Assembly: GCA_963763365.1 (NCBI GenBank)
Contig: CAVXOE010000014.1
Span: forward strand, 186,001-250,000
Direction: 5' to 3'
Source of the DNA: VAZQ01 sp963763365
GTDB lineage: Bacteria > Pseudomonadota > Alphaproteobacteria > Rhizobiales > Xanthobacteraceae
DNA: 64,000 nucleotides
Positions 16,145 to 24,714 of the stretch are shown here, in pieces. A program made the translations under genes and the position numbers. Within the stretch, counting starts at the first letter, position 1, and each line of letters opens with the position of its first letter. The notes under the pieces are model-generated. The model worked only from the letters and a program-made list of their open reading frames with translations. It was not told the origin of the DNA and made no database searches.

Positions 16145-17338
16145 TTAGATTGCGTTGGCCTTGCGTAGCGCCGCGATGGCCTTGGCGCTGAAGCCAAGCT
16201 CTTTCAACACCGCGTTGGTATGCTGGCCAAGGTCGGGCGGCGGCGCGACGAGTTTACTCGGCGTGCGCGACAGCGATATCGGCTGACGCGCCATGTGCAG
16301 CTTCGAGCCTTTCACCGACGCCGCCAGGCCGAGATGCTTGACCTGCGGATCGGCATAGACCTGGTCGATCGAATAGATCGGTCCAGCCGGCACGCCGGCC
16401 TCGGCCAGAAGTTCGATCCATTCGGCGCTGGTGCGTTTGACGGTGTGCTTTTCCATGTCGGCGTTGAGCTGGTCGCGGTGCTTCGAGCGATCCGCCCCGG
16501 TCTGATAATTGGGATGCTCCTGCAGGTCCTTGGCGCCAGCGGCTTTGCAGAAGCGCGCCCAGATGGCGGCGCCGGTCGAGGCGATGTTGATGTGGCCGTC
16601 GGCGGTCTTGAACACGCCGGTCGGAATCGAGGTCGGGTGATTGTTGCCAGCCTGCTTCGCCACTTCCTTGTTGATCAGCCAGCGCGAGCCCTGGAAGTCG
16701 AGCATGAAGATCTGCGCCTCCAGCAGCGATGTCGTGACGTGCTGGCCCTTCTTCGACTTCTCCCGCTCGAGCAACGCGACCATGATGCCGAGTGCGCAGA
16801 ACAGTCCGGCGGAGAGATCGGCGATCGGTATACCGACGCGCACCGGTCCCTGGCCGGGCAGCCCGGTGACCGACATCAGCCCGCCCATGCCCTGCGCGAT
16901 CTGATCGAAGCCCGGCCGGTTGGCATAGGGGCCGTCCTGTCCGAAGCCGGAGATGCTGGCGTAGACGAGCTTGGGATTGATCTTGGCCAGCGTCTTGTAA
17001 TCGATGCCGAGGCGCCGCTTCACATCGGGCCGGAAATTCTCGACCAGCACGTCGGCCTTCTTGACCATGCGCTTGAGCGCGGCCACTGCCTCGGGTGCCT
17101 TTAGATTGAGCGTGATGCTGCGCTTGTTGCGGTGAAGGTTCGCGAAATCGGAACCCTCGCGCGGCCCGCCCAGCCCTTCGCCCGCGTTCGGATCGGGCGG
17201 TAACTCGATCTTGATGACATTCGCGCCCCAGTCGGCCAATTGCCGCACACAGGTAGGCCCGGACCGGACCCGGGTCAGGTCGAGGACGGTGAAGCGCTCA
17301 AGCGCACGCGAAGCCTTGGGAAACGGCATTTCCGACAC
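16145..17338 (-). CDS. CaiB/BaiF family (class III) CoA transferase
   Basis: 397 residues. The N-terminal family pattern is clear: FTVLDLTRVRSGPTCVRQLADWGANVIKIE, then RNKRSITLNLKAPEAVAALKRMVKKADVLVENFRPDV. The catalytic Asp lies in RPGFDQIAQGMGGLMSVTG (about residue 140), and the C-terminal part has PAGPIYSIDQVYADPQV. These enzymes move CoA between carboxylic acids, as with formyl-CoA, carnitine or succinyl-benzylsuccinate systems. The enoyl-CoA hydratase gene follows on the same strand. The sequence does not identify the donor or acceptor acid. Confidence 0.92.
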   Translation of the reverse strand: MSEMPFPKASRALERFTVLDLTRVRSGPTCVRQLADWGANVIKIELPPDPNAGEGLGGPREGSDFANLHRNKRSITLNLKAPEAVAALKRMVKKADVLVENFRPDVKRRLGIDYKTLAKINPKLVYASISGFGQDGPYANRPGFDQIAQGMGGLMSVTGLPGQGPVRVGIPIADLSAGLFCALGIMVALLEREKSKKGQHVTTSLLEAQIFMLDFQGSRWLINKEVAKQAGNNHPTSIPTGVFKTADGHINIASTGAAIWARFCKAAGAKDLQEHPNYQTGADRSKHRDQLNADMEKHTVKRTSAEWIELLAEAGVPAGPIYSIDQVYADPQVKHLGLAASVKGSKLHMARQPISLSRTPSKLVAPPPDLGQHTNAVLKELGFSAKAIAALRKANAI

Positions 17339-17500
17339 CCTGTTATGGGGGTTCTCATTGGTCCGGCCGGGTGCCGGGAGGGTGACATTCCCCGATCTAC
17401 CGGGGATTGTCTACCGCATCACGGGGTTTGAGCCGGCAGGCTTTGTTCCGCTATGGTGTCTCCACTTCGGGGGGCGCTCGTAGAGTTCAGGACGCCCGGA

Positions 17501-19060
17501 ATGCCATTCCCAGACATGACCAAACTCACCCGCCTCCTGTTGGCGCTGTTGATCGCCGCGGCCGCCAGCACGGTGGCGGCGCAGGAACGCCCGCGCCGGC
17601 CGCAGGCGCCCCAGACCGAACAGCGTGGGGCCGAGCAGCGTCCGGCCGAACAACGTCCCGCGGAATCCCGCGACAGCGTCCTCCGGCTGCTGCCGGCAGA
17701 TTCGGTCACCGAGCGCACCGTCGATATTCCGGCCGGCAAGCTCGCCTATACGGCAACCGCCGGGACGCTCACGTTGTTCGACCAGTCGGGCGAGCGTTCG
17801 GCCGCCGTCTACTACACCGCCTATGTGGCGAAGAACGCCGAAGCGGCGAGCCGCCCCATCACCTTCGCGTTCAACGGCGGGCCCGGCGCGGCATCCGCCT
17901 TTCTGACGCTCGGGCTGGTCGGCCCGCGGATCGCGGAGTTCGTCGGAAACGATCCGGCGGCGACGCGGATGCGGGACAATCCGGAAACCTGGCTCGCCTT
18001 CACCGATCTCGTCATGATCGATCCGGTGGGAACCGGCTGGAGCCGGGCGGCCAAGGCCGACGGCGCGAAAGCGTTCTACGCCGTGCAGAGCGACGCGGAC
18101 TCTCTCGCCAAGGTCGTCGCGCTCTATCTGTCCAAGAATGCCCGCGGCGTCTCGCCCAAGTTCATCTTGGGTGAGAGCTACGGCGGCTTCCGCGCCGCCA
18201 AGGTGGCGCGCGCGCTGCAGCACGAGCAGGGTGTGACGGTGTCGGGCATCGTGATGGTGTCGCCGCTGATCGAGGCCGGGCTGATCTTCGGCAGCAACCG
18301 CTTCGCGCTCGGCGCGGCATTGCAATTGCCCTCGCTGGCGGCCGCCGAACTCGAGCGCAAAGGCAAATTCACCAAGGAAGCGCAGGCCGAGGCCGAGCGC
18401 TTCGCCCTCAACGAGTACCTCACCACGCTCGCCGGCGCACCGCCGAAAGGCGACGCCGCGCGCAACTTCTATGCGCGGCTGGCGCAGGTCAGCGGACTGC
18501 CGGAGGACGTCGTGACGAAGTCGCGCGGCTTCATCCGCGATGCCTACGTCAAGCATCTGCGTTCGTCCGAAGGCAAGATCGTCAGTGCGTACGATGCGAC
18601 CTACGCGGTTGCCGATCCTTATCCGGACCGGGAAACGTCGCGCGGTCCGGATCCGATGCTCGAAGGCCTCACCCGCGCCTACGGCAGCGCCTATTCGAAC
18701 TACGCACGCGACGAACTCGGCTTCAAGACCGACATGACCTACATCCTGCTCGCCGCCGATATCAGCGGCAAATGGGATTGGGGCGAACGCTCCGGCCGCA
18801 GCCAGGCCAGCATATCGGACGACCTGCGGGAGCTGCTGGCGATGACGCCGTCGTTCCGTCTGATGGTCGCGCACGGCTACAGCGACATGGTCACTCCGTA
18901 CGGGGTCAGCCGGTATGTGCTCGACCACATGCCGCCGATCGGCGACCCCGCGCGCGCGCAACTGCGGGTCTACCGCGGCGGGCACATGTTCTACATCGAC
19001 GCGGAATCGCGTAAGGCATTCAGCGCGGACGCCAAGGCCTTCTATCAATCCACGCAATAG
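17501..19060 (+). CDS. Serine carboxypeptidase-like peptidase (S10 family), exported
   Basis: 519 residues from ATG 17501 (AGGA eight bases upstream). A signal peptide (LTRLLLALLIAAAASTVAAQ) is followed by a Pro/Gln/Arg-rich stretch with EQRPAEQRPAE repeats. The alpha/beta-hydrolase triad of the family is visible: nucleophile Ser in GESYGGFRA (about 228), Asp in GYSDMVTPYG and His in YRGGHMFYIDAESR. FAFNGGPGAASAFL carries the oxyanion-hole Gly-Gly motif, and MIDPVGTGWS is also typical. Such proteins cut C-terminal residues from peptides, usually outside the cytoplasm. It is divergently arranged from the CaiB gene and followed by a short-chain dehydrogenase. Confidence 0.88.
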   Translation: MPFPDMTKLTRLLLALLIAAAASTVAAQERPRRPQAPQTEQRGAEQRPAEQRPAESRDSVLRLLPADSVTERTVDIPAGKLAYTATAGTLTLFDQSGERSAAVYYTAYVAKNAEAASRPITFAFNGGPGAASAFLTLGLVGPRIAEFVGNDPAATRMRDNPETWLAFTDLVMIDPVGTGWSRAAKADGAKAFYAVQSDADSLAKVVALYLSKNARGVSPKFILGESYGGFRAAKVARALQHEQGVTVSGIVMVSPLIEAGLIFGSNRFALGAALQLPSLAAAELERKGKFTKEAQAEAERFALNEYLTTLAGAPPKGDAARNFYARLAQVSGLPEDVVTKSRGFIRDAYVKHLRSSEGKIVSAYDATYAVADPYPDRETSRGPDPMLEGLTRAYGSAYSNYARDELGFKTDMTYILLAADISGKWDWGERSGRSQASISDDLRELLAMTPSFRLMVAHGYSDMVTPYGVSRYVLDHMPPIGDPARAQLRVYRGGHMFYIDAESRKAFSADAKAFYQSTQ

Positions 19061-19130
19061 CATCGAGGCTCGTGCTCACGGCAAGCTAAGTGTGGCGAAC
19101 GCGGCGGCAACCTCCAGCGGACATAACGTC

Positions 19131-19880
19131 ATGAGCAACGAACTCGCCGGCCGCGTCGCCATCGTCACCGGGGCCGGACGCAACATCGGCCGCGGCATCG
19201 CGCTTGCGCTCGCGGCCGGCGGCGCCGCCGTGGTGGTCAACGCCCGTTCGAATCTCGCCGAGGCGCAGGGCGTCGCGCACGAGATCGAGCAAGCGGGTGG
19301 CCAGGCGCTGGCGGTCACCGCCGACGTTGCCGATCCGGACGCGGTCAACAAGATGGCGGCGGCCGCGCTCGCGCGTTTTCAGCGCATCGACATCCTGGTC
19401 AACAACGCGGCCGTGCGTGCCGAGCAGGCGTTCGAGGGCATGACGCTCGCGCAGTGGCGAGCCGTCACCTCGATCATCCTCGACGGCGCGTTCAACTGCG
19501 TGCAGGCGTGCCTGCCGGCGCTCAAGGCGAGCGGCGCGGGCGTGATCATCAACATCGGCGGCCTCTCCGCGCATACCGGCGCGGCGCGGCGCCCGCATGT
19601 TGTCACGGCGAAAGCCGGTCTCATCGGGCTCACGCGCGCGCTCGCGCACGAACTCGCCGACGCCCGGATCAGGGTGAACACGGTGACGCCCGGCCTGATG
19701 GCGGCGCCGCGCCCGCCGGGACAGCCCGAGCCGCAGCATCATTCGCTTGTGCATTCGCTGGTCGGCCGCCGCGGCGAGCCGAGCGACATCGCCGCCGCCG
19801 TGCGGTTCCTGTGCAGCCCGGAGGCGAGCTTCATCACCGGACAGAATTTTCAGGTCAACGGCGGCACGTTCCTGGGGTGA
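19131..19880 (+). CDS. Short-chain dehydrogenase/reductase lacking the usual catalytic Tyr
   Basis: 249 residues. The nucleotide-binding TGAGRNIGRGIA motif (about 11-22) and the NNAA motif in ILVNNAAVR are intact, as is the C-terminal ITGQNFQVNGG typical of classical SDRs. At the active site the expected YxxxK is instead PHVVTAKAGLIG: Lys is kept, but the residue four places before it is Val, with His one place further. Some Hyphomicrobiales SDRs share this kind of change. It could bind NAD(P) yet differ in chemistry, or use His. Placed 70 bp after the S10 peptidase gene, with no obvious functional link. Confidence 0.87.
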   Translation: MSNELAGRVAIVTGAGRNIGRGIALALAAGGAAVVVNARSNLAEAQGVAHEIEQAGGQALAVTADVADPDAVNKMAAAALARFQRIDILVNNAAVRAEQAFEGMTLAQWRAVTSIILDGAFNCVQACLPALKASGAGVIINIGGLSAHTGAARRPHVVTAKAGLIGLTRALAHELADARIRVNTVTPGLMAAPRPPGQPEPQHHSLVHSLVGRRGEPSDIAAAVRFLCSPEASFITGQNFQVNGGTFLG

Positions 19881-20034
19881 GCCCGTCGGGCGGAGCATTC
19901 AACGCGCTCGCTCGGGGTTTCATCGTACTCCTGCATGCGGGCGGTCGCGCGGATGCCCCTGTGGAAAACTTCGGCGCCTGAACGCTTGCGGCCACATTGC
20001 TGAGCCTTAAGTGCCTCGCATCGAGAGGTAGTTA

Positions 20035-20271
20035 ATGGCCGAAGCTCAGCAGGTCGAAGATCGGTATTCGGTACCCAGTCTGATCGTGCGTTGCGAGCAG
20101 CGCATTGCTCGCCAGCGGCAGATCGTGGACGATCTTCTCAAGTTCAATGCGGCCGGTCCTGCGAAGCGGCTGCTCGGCATCATGGAATATACGCTCGCGG
20201 GATTGCGCGAGCGTGAGCGGGAACTGCGCGCTCTCCCGCTGCGGCGGCCGGAGCCGAACGTCGCCGATTGA
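20035..20271 (+). CDS. Small hypothetical protein
   Basis: 78 residues starting MAEAQQVEDRY, predicted largely helical (IVRCEQRIARQRQIVDDLLKF, then AKRLLGIMEYTLAGLRERERELRAL), soluble, and ending in a short Pro-rich tail. GAGAGGTAG lies just upstream of the start. It resembles small basic proteins of Bradyrhizobium-type genomes without a known role. It stands alone between the SDR and pncB genes. Coding status rests on protein-like composition and a plausible ribosome-binding site. Confidence 0.6.
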   Translation: MAEAQQVEDRYSVPSLIVRCEQRIARQRQIVDDLLKFNAAGPAKRLLGIMEYTLAGLRERERELRALPLRRPEPNVAD

Positions 20272-20322
20272 AGCGGCGGCCTGTCGGCAGCTTGACCTAG
20301 CGCGGATTCCGGTCTGATTAGC

Positions 20323-20407
20323 CCGTCATTGCGAACGCAGCGAAGCAATCCAGGATCGCGAGGTCTGGATAGCTTTGTAGCCCCGTACGGGCTCCTCGCG
20401 ACGACGA
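20323..20407. repeat. Degenerate copy of the GTCATTGCGA palindromic element
   Basis: Begins CGTCATTGCGAACGCAGCGAAGCAA, matching the left half of the element at 8313-8405; the right arm (CTCCTCGCGACGACG) is degraded. Lies upstream of pncB. Confidence 0.65.
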
Positions 20408-20519
20408 GTGAACGTTGCGTTCATTTCAGATGAGATCGCGCGTTCCGTTTGGTGCCTGACACAACGTCATTATATCCTTCGACAACGCGAACGCGGATTC
20501 GTCAAGGCTAGGCGCCGGC

Positions 20520-21879
20520 ATGAACGACATGACGTCCTCTCTGCTCACCGACCTTTATCAACTCAACATGGTCCAGGCCTACCTGGATCACGGCCATACG
20601 GAGTCCGCGGTCTTTGAGTTTTTCGTCCGCTCGCTTCCCGCCCGGCGGCAGTTCCTGATGGCGGCGGGTCTCGAACAGGCCCTCGACTTTCTGCAGGATC
20701 TGCGCTTCACGGCCGGCGAGATCGATTGGCTTTCGCGCAATGGCCGGTTCGGGAAAGGCATGCTCGACTATCTCGCGGCGCTGCGCTTCACCGGCGACGT
20801 GCACGCGATGCCGGAAGGCACGGTGTTTTTCGCCAACGAGCCGATCCTGCGGGTCACAGCGCCGCTGCCGGAGGCGCAACTGGTCGAAACCCGGCTTATC
20901 AACATTCTGCATTTTCAAACGCTGATCGCCTCCAAGGCCGTGCGCGTGCGGCTCGCGGCGCCCGACAAGACGCTGGTCGATTTCGGGCTGCGCCGGGCAC
21001 ACGGCGCCGAGGCCGGCATGATGGCGGCGCGCGCGAGCTATATCGTGGGATTTGCCGGGACCGCGACGGTGCTCGCCGAAAAATGGTTCGGGATCCCGAC
21101 GTTCGGCACCATGGCGCATTCGTTCGTGCAATCCTTCGACGACGAAACCGCCGCTTTCGAAGCCTATGCCGAGTCTGCGTCCGCAAAACCTCACGCTCCT
21201 GATCGACACCTACGATACCGAAGCGGCGGCGCGCAAAGTCGTCGCGCTGGCGCCACGGCTCAAGGCGCGCGGCATCACGATCGGCGCCGTGCGGCTCGAC
21301 AGCGGCGACCTGACTGTTCTGTCGAAGGCGGTCCGCCGCATCCTCGATGACGGCGGGCTCGGCGAGGTGAAGATATTCGCCAGCGGCGGCCTCGACGAGG
21401 ATCGCATCGCTGGATTACTGCAAGGCGGCGCGGTGATCGACGGATTTGGCGTCGGCACCAGCCTGACGACATCGTCGGACGCGCCGACGCTCGATTGCGT
21501 CTACAAGCTCGAGGAATATGCCGGGCTCGCCCGCCGCAAGCGCTCCGCCGGCAAGGCGACGTGGCCGGGCCGCAAGCAGGTGTGGCGCCGGTATGGAGCT
21601 GACGGCCGGATGAGGGGCGACGTTATTTCAATCGAGAGCGACCGCCAGGATGGCGAGCCGCTGATCGAACTGGTGATGCAAGGCGGCCGGCGTATTGCTC
21701 CGTCACCGTCGCTTGCCGACATCCGCGCGCGCGCCGCGCGCGAGCTTGCGCGATTGCCGGAGCCGCTGCGCCGGCTGGAGCCGACGGCGCCATATCCAGT
21801 GCAGGTTTCCGATGCGCTGTCGCGGCTGGCGCACGAGGTCGATGTCCGTCTGGCATCGCACGATGCGCCGCGGGTATGA
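20520..21879 (+). pseudogene. pncB: Nicotinate phosphoribosyltransferase, single-base frameshift
   Basis: Starts at ATG 20520 (a second ATG is at 20529) with SLLTDLYQLNMVQAYLDHG, the classic opening of the family. It continues with VFEFFVRSLPARRQFLMAAGLEQAL, then FGLRRAHGAEAGMMAARASYIVGFAGT and PTFGTMAHSFVQSF, which carry the substrate-binding residues. The frame breaks around 21175-21179; removing one base gives ESRPQNLTLLIDTYDTEAAARKVV and a complete 452-residue protein ending at 21879, including AVRLDSGDLTVLSKAVRRILD and GFGVGTSLTTSSDAP. The enzyme makes nicotinate mononucleotide in NAD salvage. Since both halves look under normal constraint, a sequence error is likely. Confidence 0.88.
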
Positions 21880-22199
21880 CTGACGCGTTTGCGGTCTGGG
21901 TGCGGGGCGATCGACATAGTCCGCGGTGGCACGGCGTGATCTTTGCCGTCCTGCGGACTTGGTTTCACAAGCGATTGTGAGTCTATAGGGCAGATTAAAC
22001 CAGGGTAAAACTGAGTATGATTTACCCGCGCCGGGCGACGCTTTTGTCATCTGCCGATTGTTACCGGTTGCTATCGGAGCGCCGGTGCTTTGCAATATGC
22101 TCACGGAGGTAAGTACTTCAATACCCTTACCACTTTCACGTGCTTGCGTTCGAGGCAGATAAGCGTCACACCCCGCACAACCGTTAATAGGAGGCCGCA
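21880..22199. other. 320-bp gap upstream of the H-NS-like gene
   Basis: More AT-rich than the flanking genes and without a credible reading frame. It ends in a strong ribosome-binding site (AATAGGAGG) six bases before ATG 22200. It probably holds the promoter of the H-NS-like gene, but I cannot name convincing -35/-10 boxes. Confidence 0.5.
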
Positions 22200-22514
22200 A
22201 TGGCAAAGATAAACATCTCGACATTGGATGTCGAAAGCCTGCTTGAGTTGCGTTCAAAGATCGACGCGAAACTCGGCGAACATAAGCAGACCCTGCAAAA
22301 GCAGCTTGAAAGGCTGGGTATTTCCAATGGCGCTTCTGGCAACGGCCGAGTCGGCAAGCGCGGCACGAGCCTCAAGGGCCGCAAGGTTCCGCCCAAGTAC
22401 CGCAGCAAGAAGGATCCGAAATTGCAGTGGGCCGGGCGTGGCGCAACTCCGATCTGGATGCGCAATGAAATGAAGGCCGGCAAGCTCAAGAAGGAAGCGT
22501 TTTTGATTAAGTAG
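22200..22514 (+). CDS. H-NS/HvrA family nucleoid-associated DNA-binding protein
   Basis: 104 residues. The N-terminal half is a short coiled-coil oligomerisation region (LESLLELRSKIDAKLGEHKQTLQKQLERL type). A basic linker follows (RVGKRGTSLKGRKVPPKYRS). The C-terminal DNA-binding motif of the family, KDPKLQWAGRGATPIWM, is complete (about 69-85). Such proteins bind AT-rich DNA and silence or tune many genes. It is a single-gene unit with a strong ribosome-binding site and a good intrinsic terminator directly after the stop. Its base composition is lower in GC than the neighbours, as is common for this family because of Lys codons. Confidence 0.92.
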   Translation: MAKINISTLDVESLLELRSKIDAKLGEHKQTLQKQLERLGISNGASGNGRVGKRGTSLKGRKVPPKYRSKKDPKLQWAGRGATPIWMRNEMKAGKLKKEAFLIK

Positions 22515-22548
22515 GCCGCTAGATTTTCTCGCGGCCTTTGTTCTTTTT
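22513..22548 (+). terminator. Intrinsic terminator after the H-NS-like gene
   Basis: A perfect 7-bp stem AGGCCGC / GCGGCCT with an 11-base loop starts within the stop codon and is followed by TTTGTTCTTTTT. Confidence 0.85.
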
Positions 22549-22729
22549 CAAACCAAGGATTGCGGTAATGTTCGCGATCCTTCGTTTTGAGTTTTTTGCG
22601 CCGCGCCGCTCGCTTGCAAACGCGCTCGCCGAAGCTGCTCGCCGGGCGTAAAGGCGTATCGATTATTCGGTATCGCGGCACTAATTTGCTGGCATTGACG
22701 CAAGCGCAAGGAGGGCCTCGGGCCCGGGA

Positions 22730-22971
22730 CTAGCGCAGACGCTTCTTGGCAAAGGCTCTGCCGGACCCAGTTTCAGATAACGCTCAAATTCAACGGCTTT
22801 GCGTTCGTCGGAAAATGCAATGTAGGAAACCAAACGCCAGGGTCTGAACTTGGCCGTGTGTGGTGAGCGTCCCGCATTGTGTGCGAGAAATCGTGCTCGC
22901 AGCTCGTCGGTGAGTCCGACATATGTTTCGTCCGGATGCTCGATGCTTCGCAGCAGGTGGACGAATTTCAT
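22730..22971 (-). pseudogene. GIY-YIG nuclease-fold protein, one-base deletion near the 3' end
   Basis: Starts at 22971 with MKFVHLLRSIEHPDETYVGLTDELRARFLAHNAG, a small GIY-YIG domain in which Tyr-Val-Gly stands at the second motif position (YVG). It continues with PHTAKFRPWRLVSYIAF and AVEFERYLK. The normal ending for such proteins, LGSGRAFAKKRLR and a stop at 22730-22732, is present one frame over. Adding one C to the CCC run at 22766-22768 restores it, giving 80 residues. As written, the frame runs on to 22681 with an unrelated tail. Small stand-alone GIY-YIG proteins are common in this group, and their role in vivo is unclear. It lies beside a tRNA gene. Confidence 0.78.
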
Positions 22972-23076
22972 TGGTAGCCCGCCTTCGCCCTGCGGGCTAT
23001 GGCGGGCAGCCTTTGCCGCTTCGCGCGCAAGAGTTTTGGGATGGCTTACCAGCCGCAGCCGCGAAGCGGCGAAGGC

Positions 23077-23151
23077 TGGTGGGCGCTGCAGGGATTGAAC
23101 CTGCGACCTCTCCCGTGTGAAGGGAACGCTCTCCCGCTGAGCTAAGCGCCC
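23077..23151 (-). tRNA. tRNA-Val (anticodon CAC)
   Basis: On the minus strand it folds as a full cloverleaf. The acceptor stem is GGGCGCT / AGCGCCC, with D-arm TAGCTCAGCGGGAGAGC. The anticodon stem TTCCC / GGGAG encloses loop TTCACAC with anticodon CAC (reads GUG). The T-arm is GCAGG TTCAATC CCTGC, followed by discriminator A and an encoded CCA. No intron. An isolated single tRNA gene between the GIY-YIG gene and the coiled-coil protein gene. Confidence 0.96.
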
Positions 23152-23226
23152 GGGAACCGGAACACGATTTAAGGAAGCCCGGCGTCAAGTCAAGCGAAAG
23201 CGCCGCATTGCTTCAGCCGTCTTGCC

Positions 23227-24510
23227 TCAGCCGGCCTGCGAAACGCGCGCGGAGGCCCGGCTCTGCAAGGCACGGATGCGGTCGGCAAGTGTGCCCTTGG
23301 TGTCGCCGTTCGGTGCAATGGACGGCACCGCCTTGTCGCCGGTGCCGTTGGCGGCGGCGTCGTGGCGGGGATCGCTGCTGAGGATCGTGTCGATTGTCGA
23401 GCCGGGCCCTTCCAGCGTGGCGGTCAGGCGCGCGACCTCGGCGGCCACGTCGTTGATGCGCTCGCGCAGCACGGCGTTTTCCATGCGCTCGTTCGCCCAG
23501 ACGCTCTCGGCGTCGCGCTTCATCCCGGAAATGTCACGCTGCAGCTTGCCGCGCTCTTCCTCGGACTTGCGAAGCTCGTCCTCCAGCAGCGCCTTTTCGG
23601 CACGGATGCTTTCGGTCGCAAGCCGATGGCGATTTTCGGCTTCGCCAAGCTCGGCGCGGACCTGCGACTCCGTCGTGTGCGCGCTGCTGGCTTCGTGGCG
23701 CAACTGGTCGGTGGTGTGTTCGCGATTGGCGAGGAAGCGGCCTTGCTCGTCGAGCCGCGCGGTCAGTTCCTGGACGCGGCGGCCGAGGATTTCCGTCTCG
23801 GTGGTCTGCGCGACGATCTGGCGTTCGAGATCGCCCGCGCGGGTTGAGAGATTTTCCGAGCGGATGCGCTCTTCGGCGAGTTGCTGGTTCGCACTTTCGG
23901 CTTCGGCGGTCCTGCGGGTCAGACGCTCCTGCAAGGTCCGGCTCTCGATCTCGTAGCTTTCGATCTGGGCCTTGAGCACCTCGACCTGTGCGCGCAACGT
24001 CACGAGGTCGATACGCTGGCTGTCCTGGTCGACCGTGTGCTCGTTGAAGTTATAGGTCATATCCGTGATTTTCGTTTGCGCTTCGGCGAGCCTGGCTTCG
24101 GCCGCGCTCAACGACATGATCCGCGCGGTCAGATCGGCTTGAGAGGCCTGCACGTCCTCGCTGAGCTGCCGTTCCTTCGTTTCGAGCGCCAGCAGTTGCG
24201 CGGTCCTATTGTCGAGCTCGTGCTTGAGCCGGGCGATGGCCTCGCTCTTCTTGCCGATTTCGGTGAGTTGGTTCGTCGTCCTTGCCTTCAACTGCTCGAC
24301 GCTCATCTCAAGCCGCCGCGTCGACATCGCAAACTCGGCGCGCAGTTGATCCTTGTCGGCCTGGATTTCCGCCATCGAGAGCGGCGTGAGGGCCTCGAGC
24401 CGCCGCATGGTGAGCCGCACGGCGCGCGCATGCACCAGAGGGATAACGCCAATAACCAGCAGGCCAGCGACCAGGAACCCGATCCCGACAAACATGATCG
24501 GTTCGATCAT
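23227..24510 (-). CDS. Membrane-anchored long coiled-coil protein, function unknown
   Basis: 427 residues. One N-terminal membrane segment (about 5-27, MFVGIGFLVAGLLVIGVIPL) is followed by a short basic patch. Almost continuous heptad-rich coiled coil runs from about 50 to 370 (many Ala/Glu/Gln/Leu residues; LKHELDNRTAQLLALETKERQL, VEVLKAQIESYEIESRTLQERL). The tail is short and disordered, ending TLADRIRALQSRASARVSQAG. It resembles the RmuC/smc-like hypothetical proteins of Bradyrhizobium relatives, but I see no RmuC nuclease domain. The likely place is the inner membrane with the coiled coil in the cytoplasm, possibly a structural or scaffolding role. No neighbour suggests a pathway. Confidence 0.85.
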   Translation of the reverse strand: MIEPIMFVGIGFLVAGLLVIGVIPLVHARAVRLTMRRLEALTPLSMAEIQADKDQLRAEFAMSTRRLEMSVEQLKARTTNQLTEIGKKSEAIARLKHELDNRTAQLLALETKERQLSEDVQASQADLTARIMSLSAAEARLAEAQTKITDMTYNFNEHTVDQDSQRIDLVTLRAQVEVLKAQIESYEIESRTLQERLTRRTAEAESANQQLAEERIRSENLSTRAGDLERQIVAQTTETEILGRRVQELTARLDEQGRFLANREHTTDQLRHEASSAHTTESQVRAELGEAENRHRLATESIRAEKALLEDELRKSEEERGKLQRDISGMKRDAESVWANERMENAVLRERINDVAAEVARLTATLEGPGSTIDTILSSDPRHDAAANGTGDKAVPSIAPNGDTKGTLADRIRALQSRASARVSQAG

Positions 24511-24714
24511 GGTTACGCCTCCTCAGACCGCATCAACGCTATCTTTACCACAATGGCACGGCCGGCCACGCGCTTCCAGTAAGGGCGAACGTTAACCTAA
24601 ACCGGGCGCCGCGAGGCGGGTCAATCAAGGAAACGGCCGGAGTTCCGTTCAGCCGCTCGCCTTGATGCGGCATAAGGCGGCGAGCGGCTTCGATCCGCGA
24701 AACGCCTGCAACGG

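Noticed and set aside
17411..19063. 550-residue minus-strand frame opposite the S10 peptidase gene
   Set aside because: Composition artefact of GC-rich DNA; the catalytic motifs lie on the plus strand.
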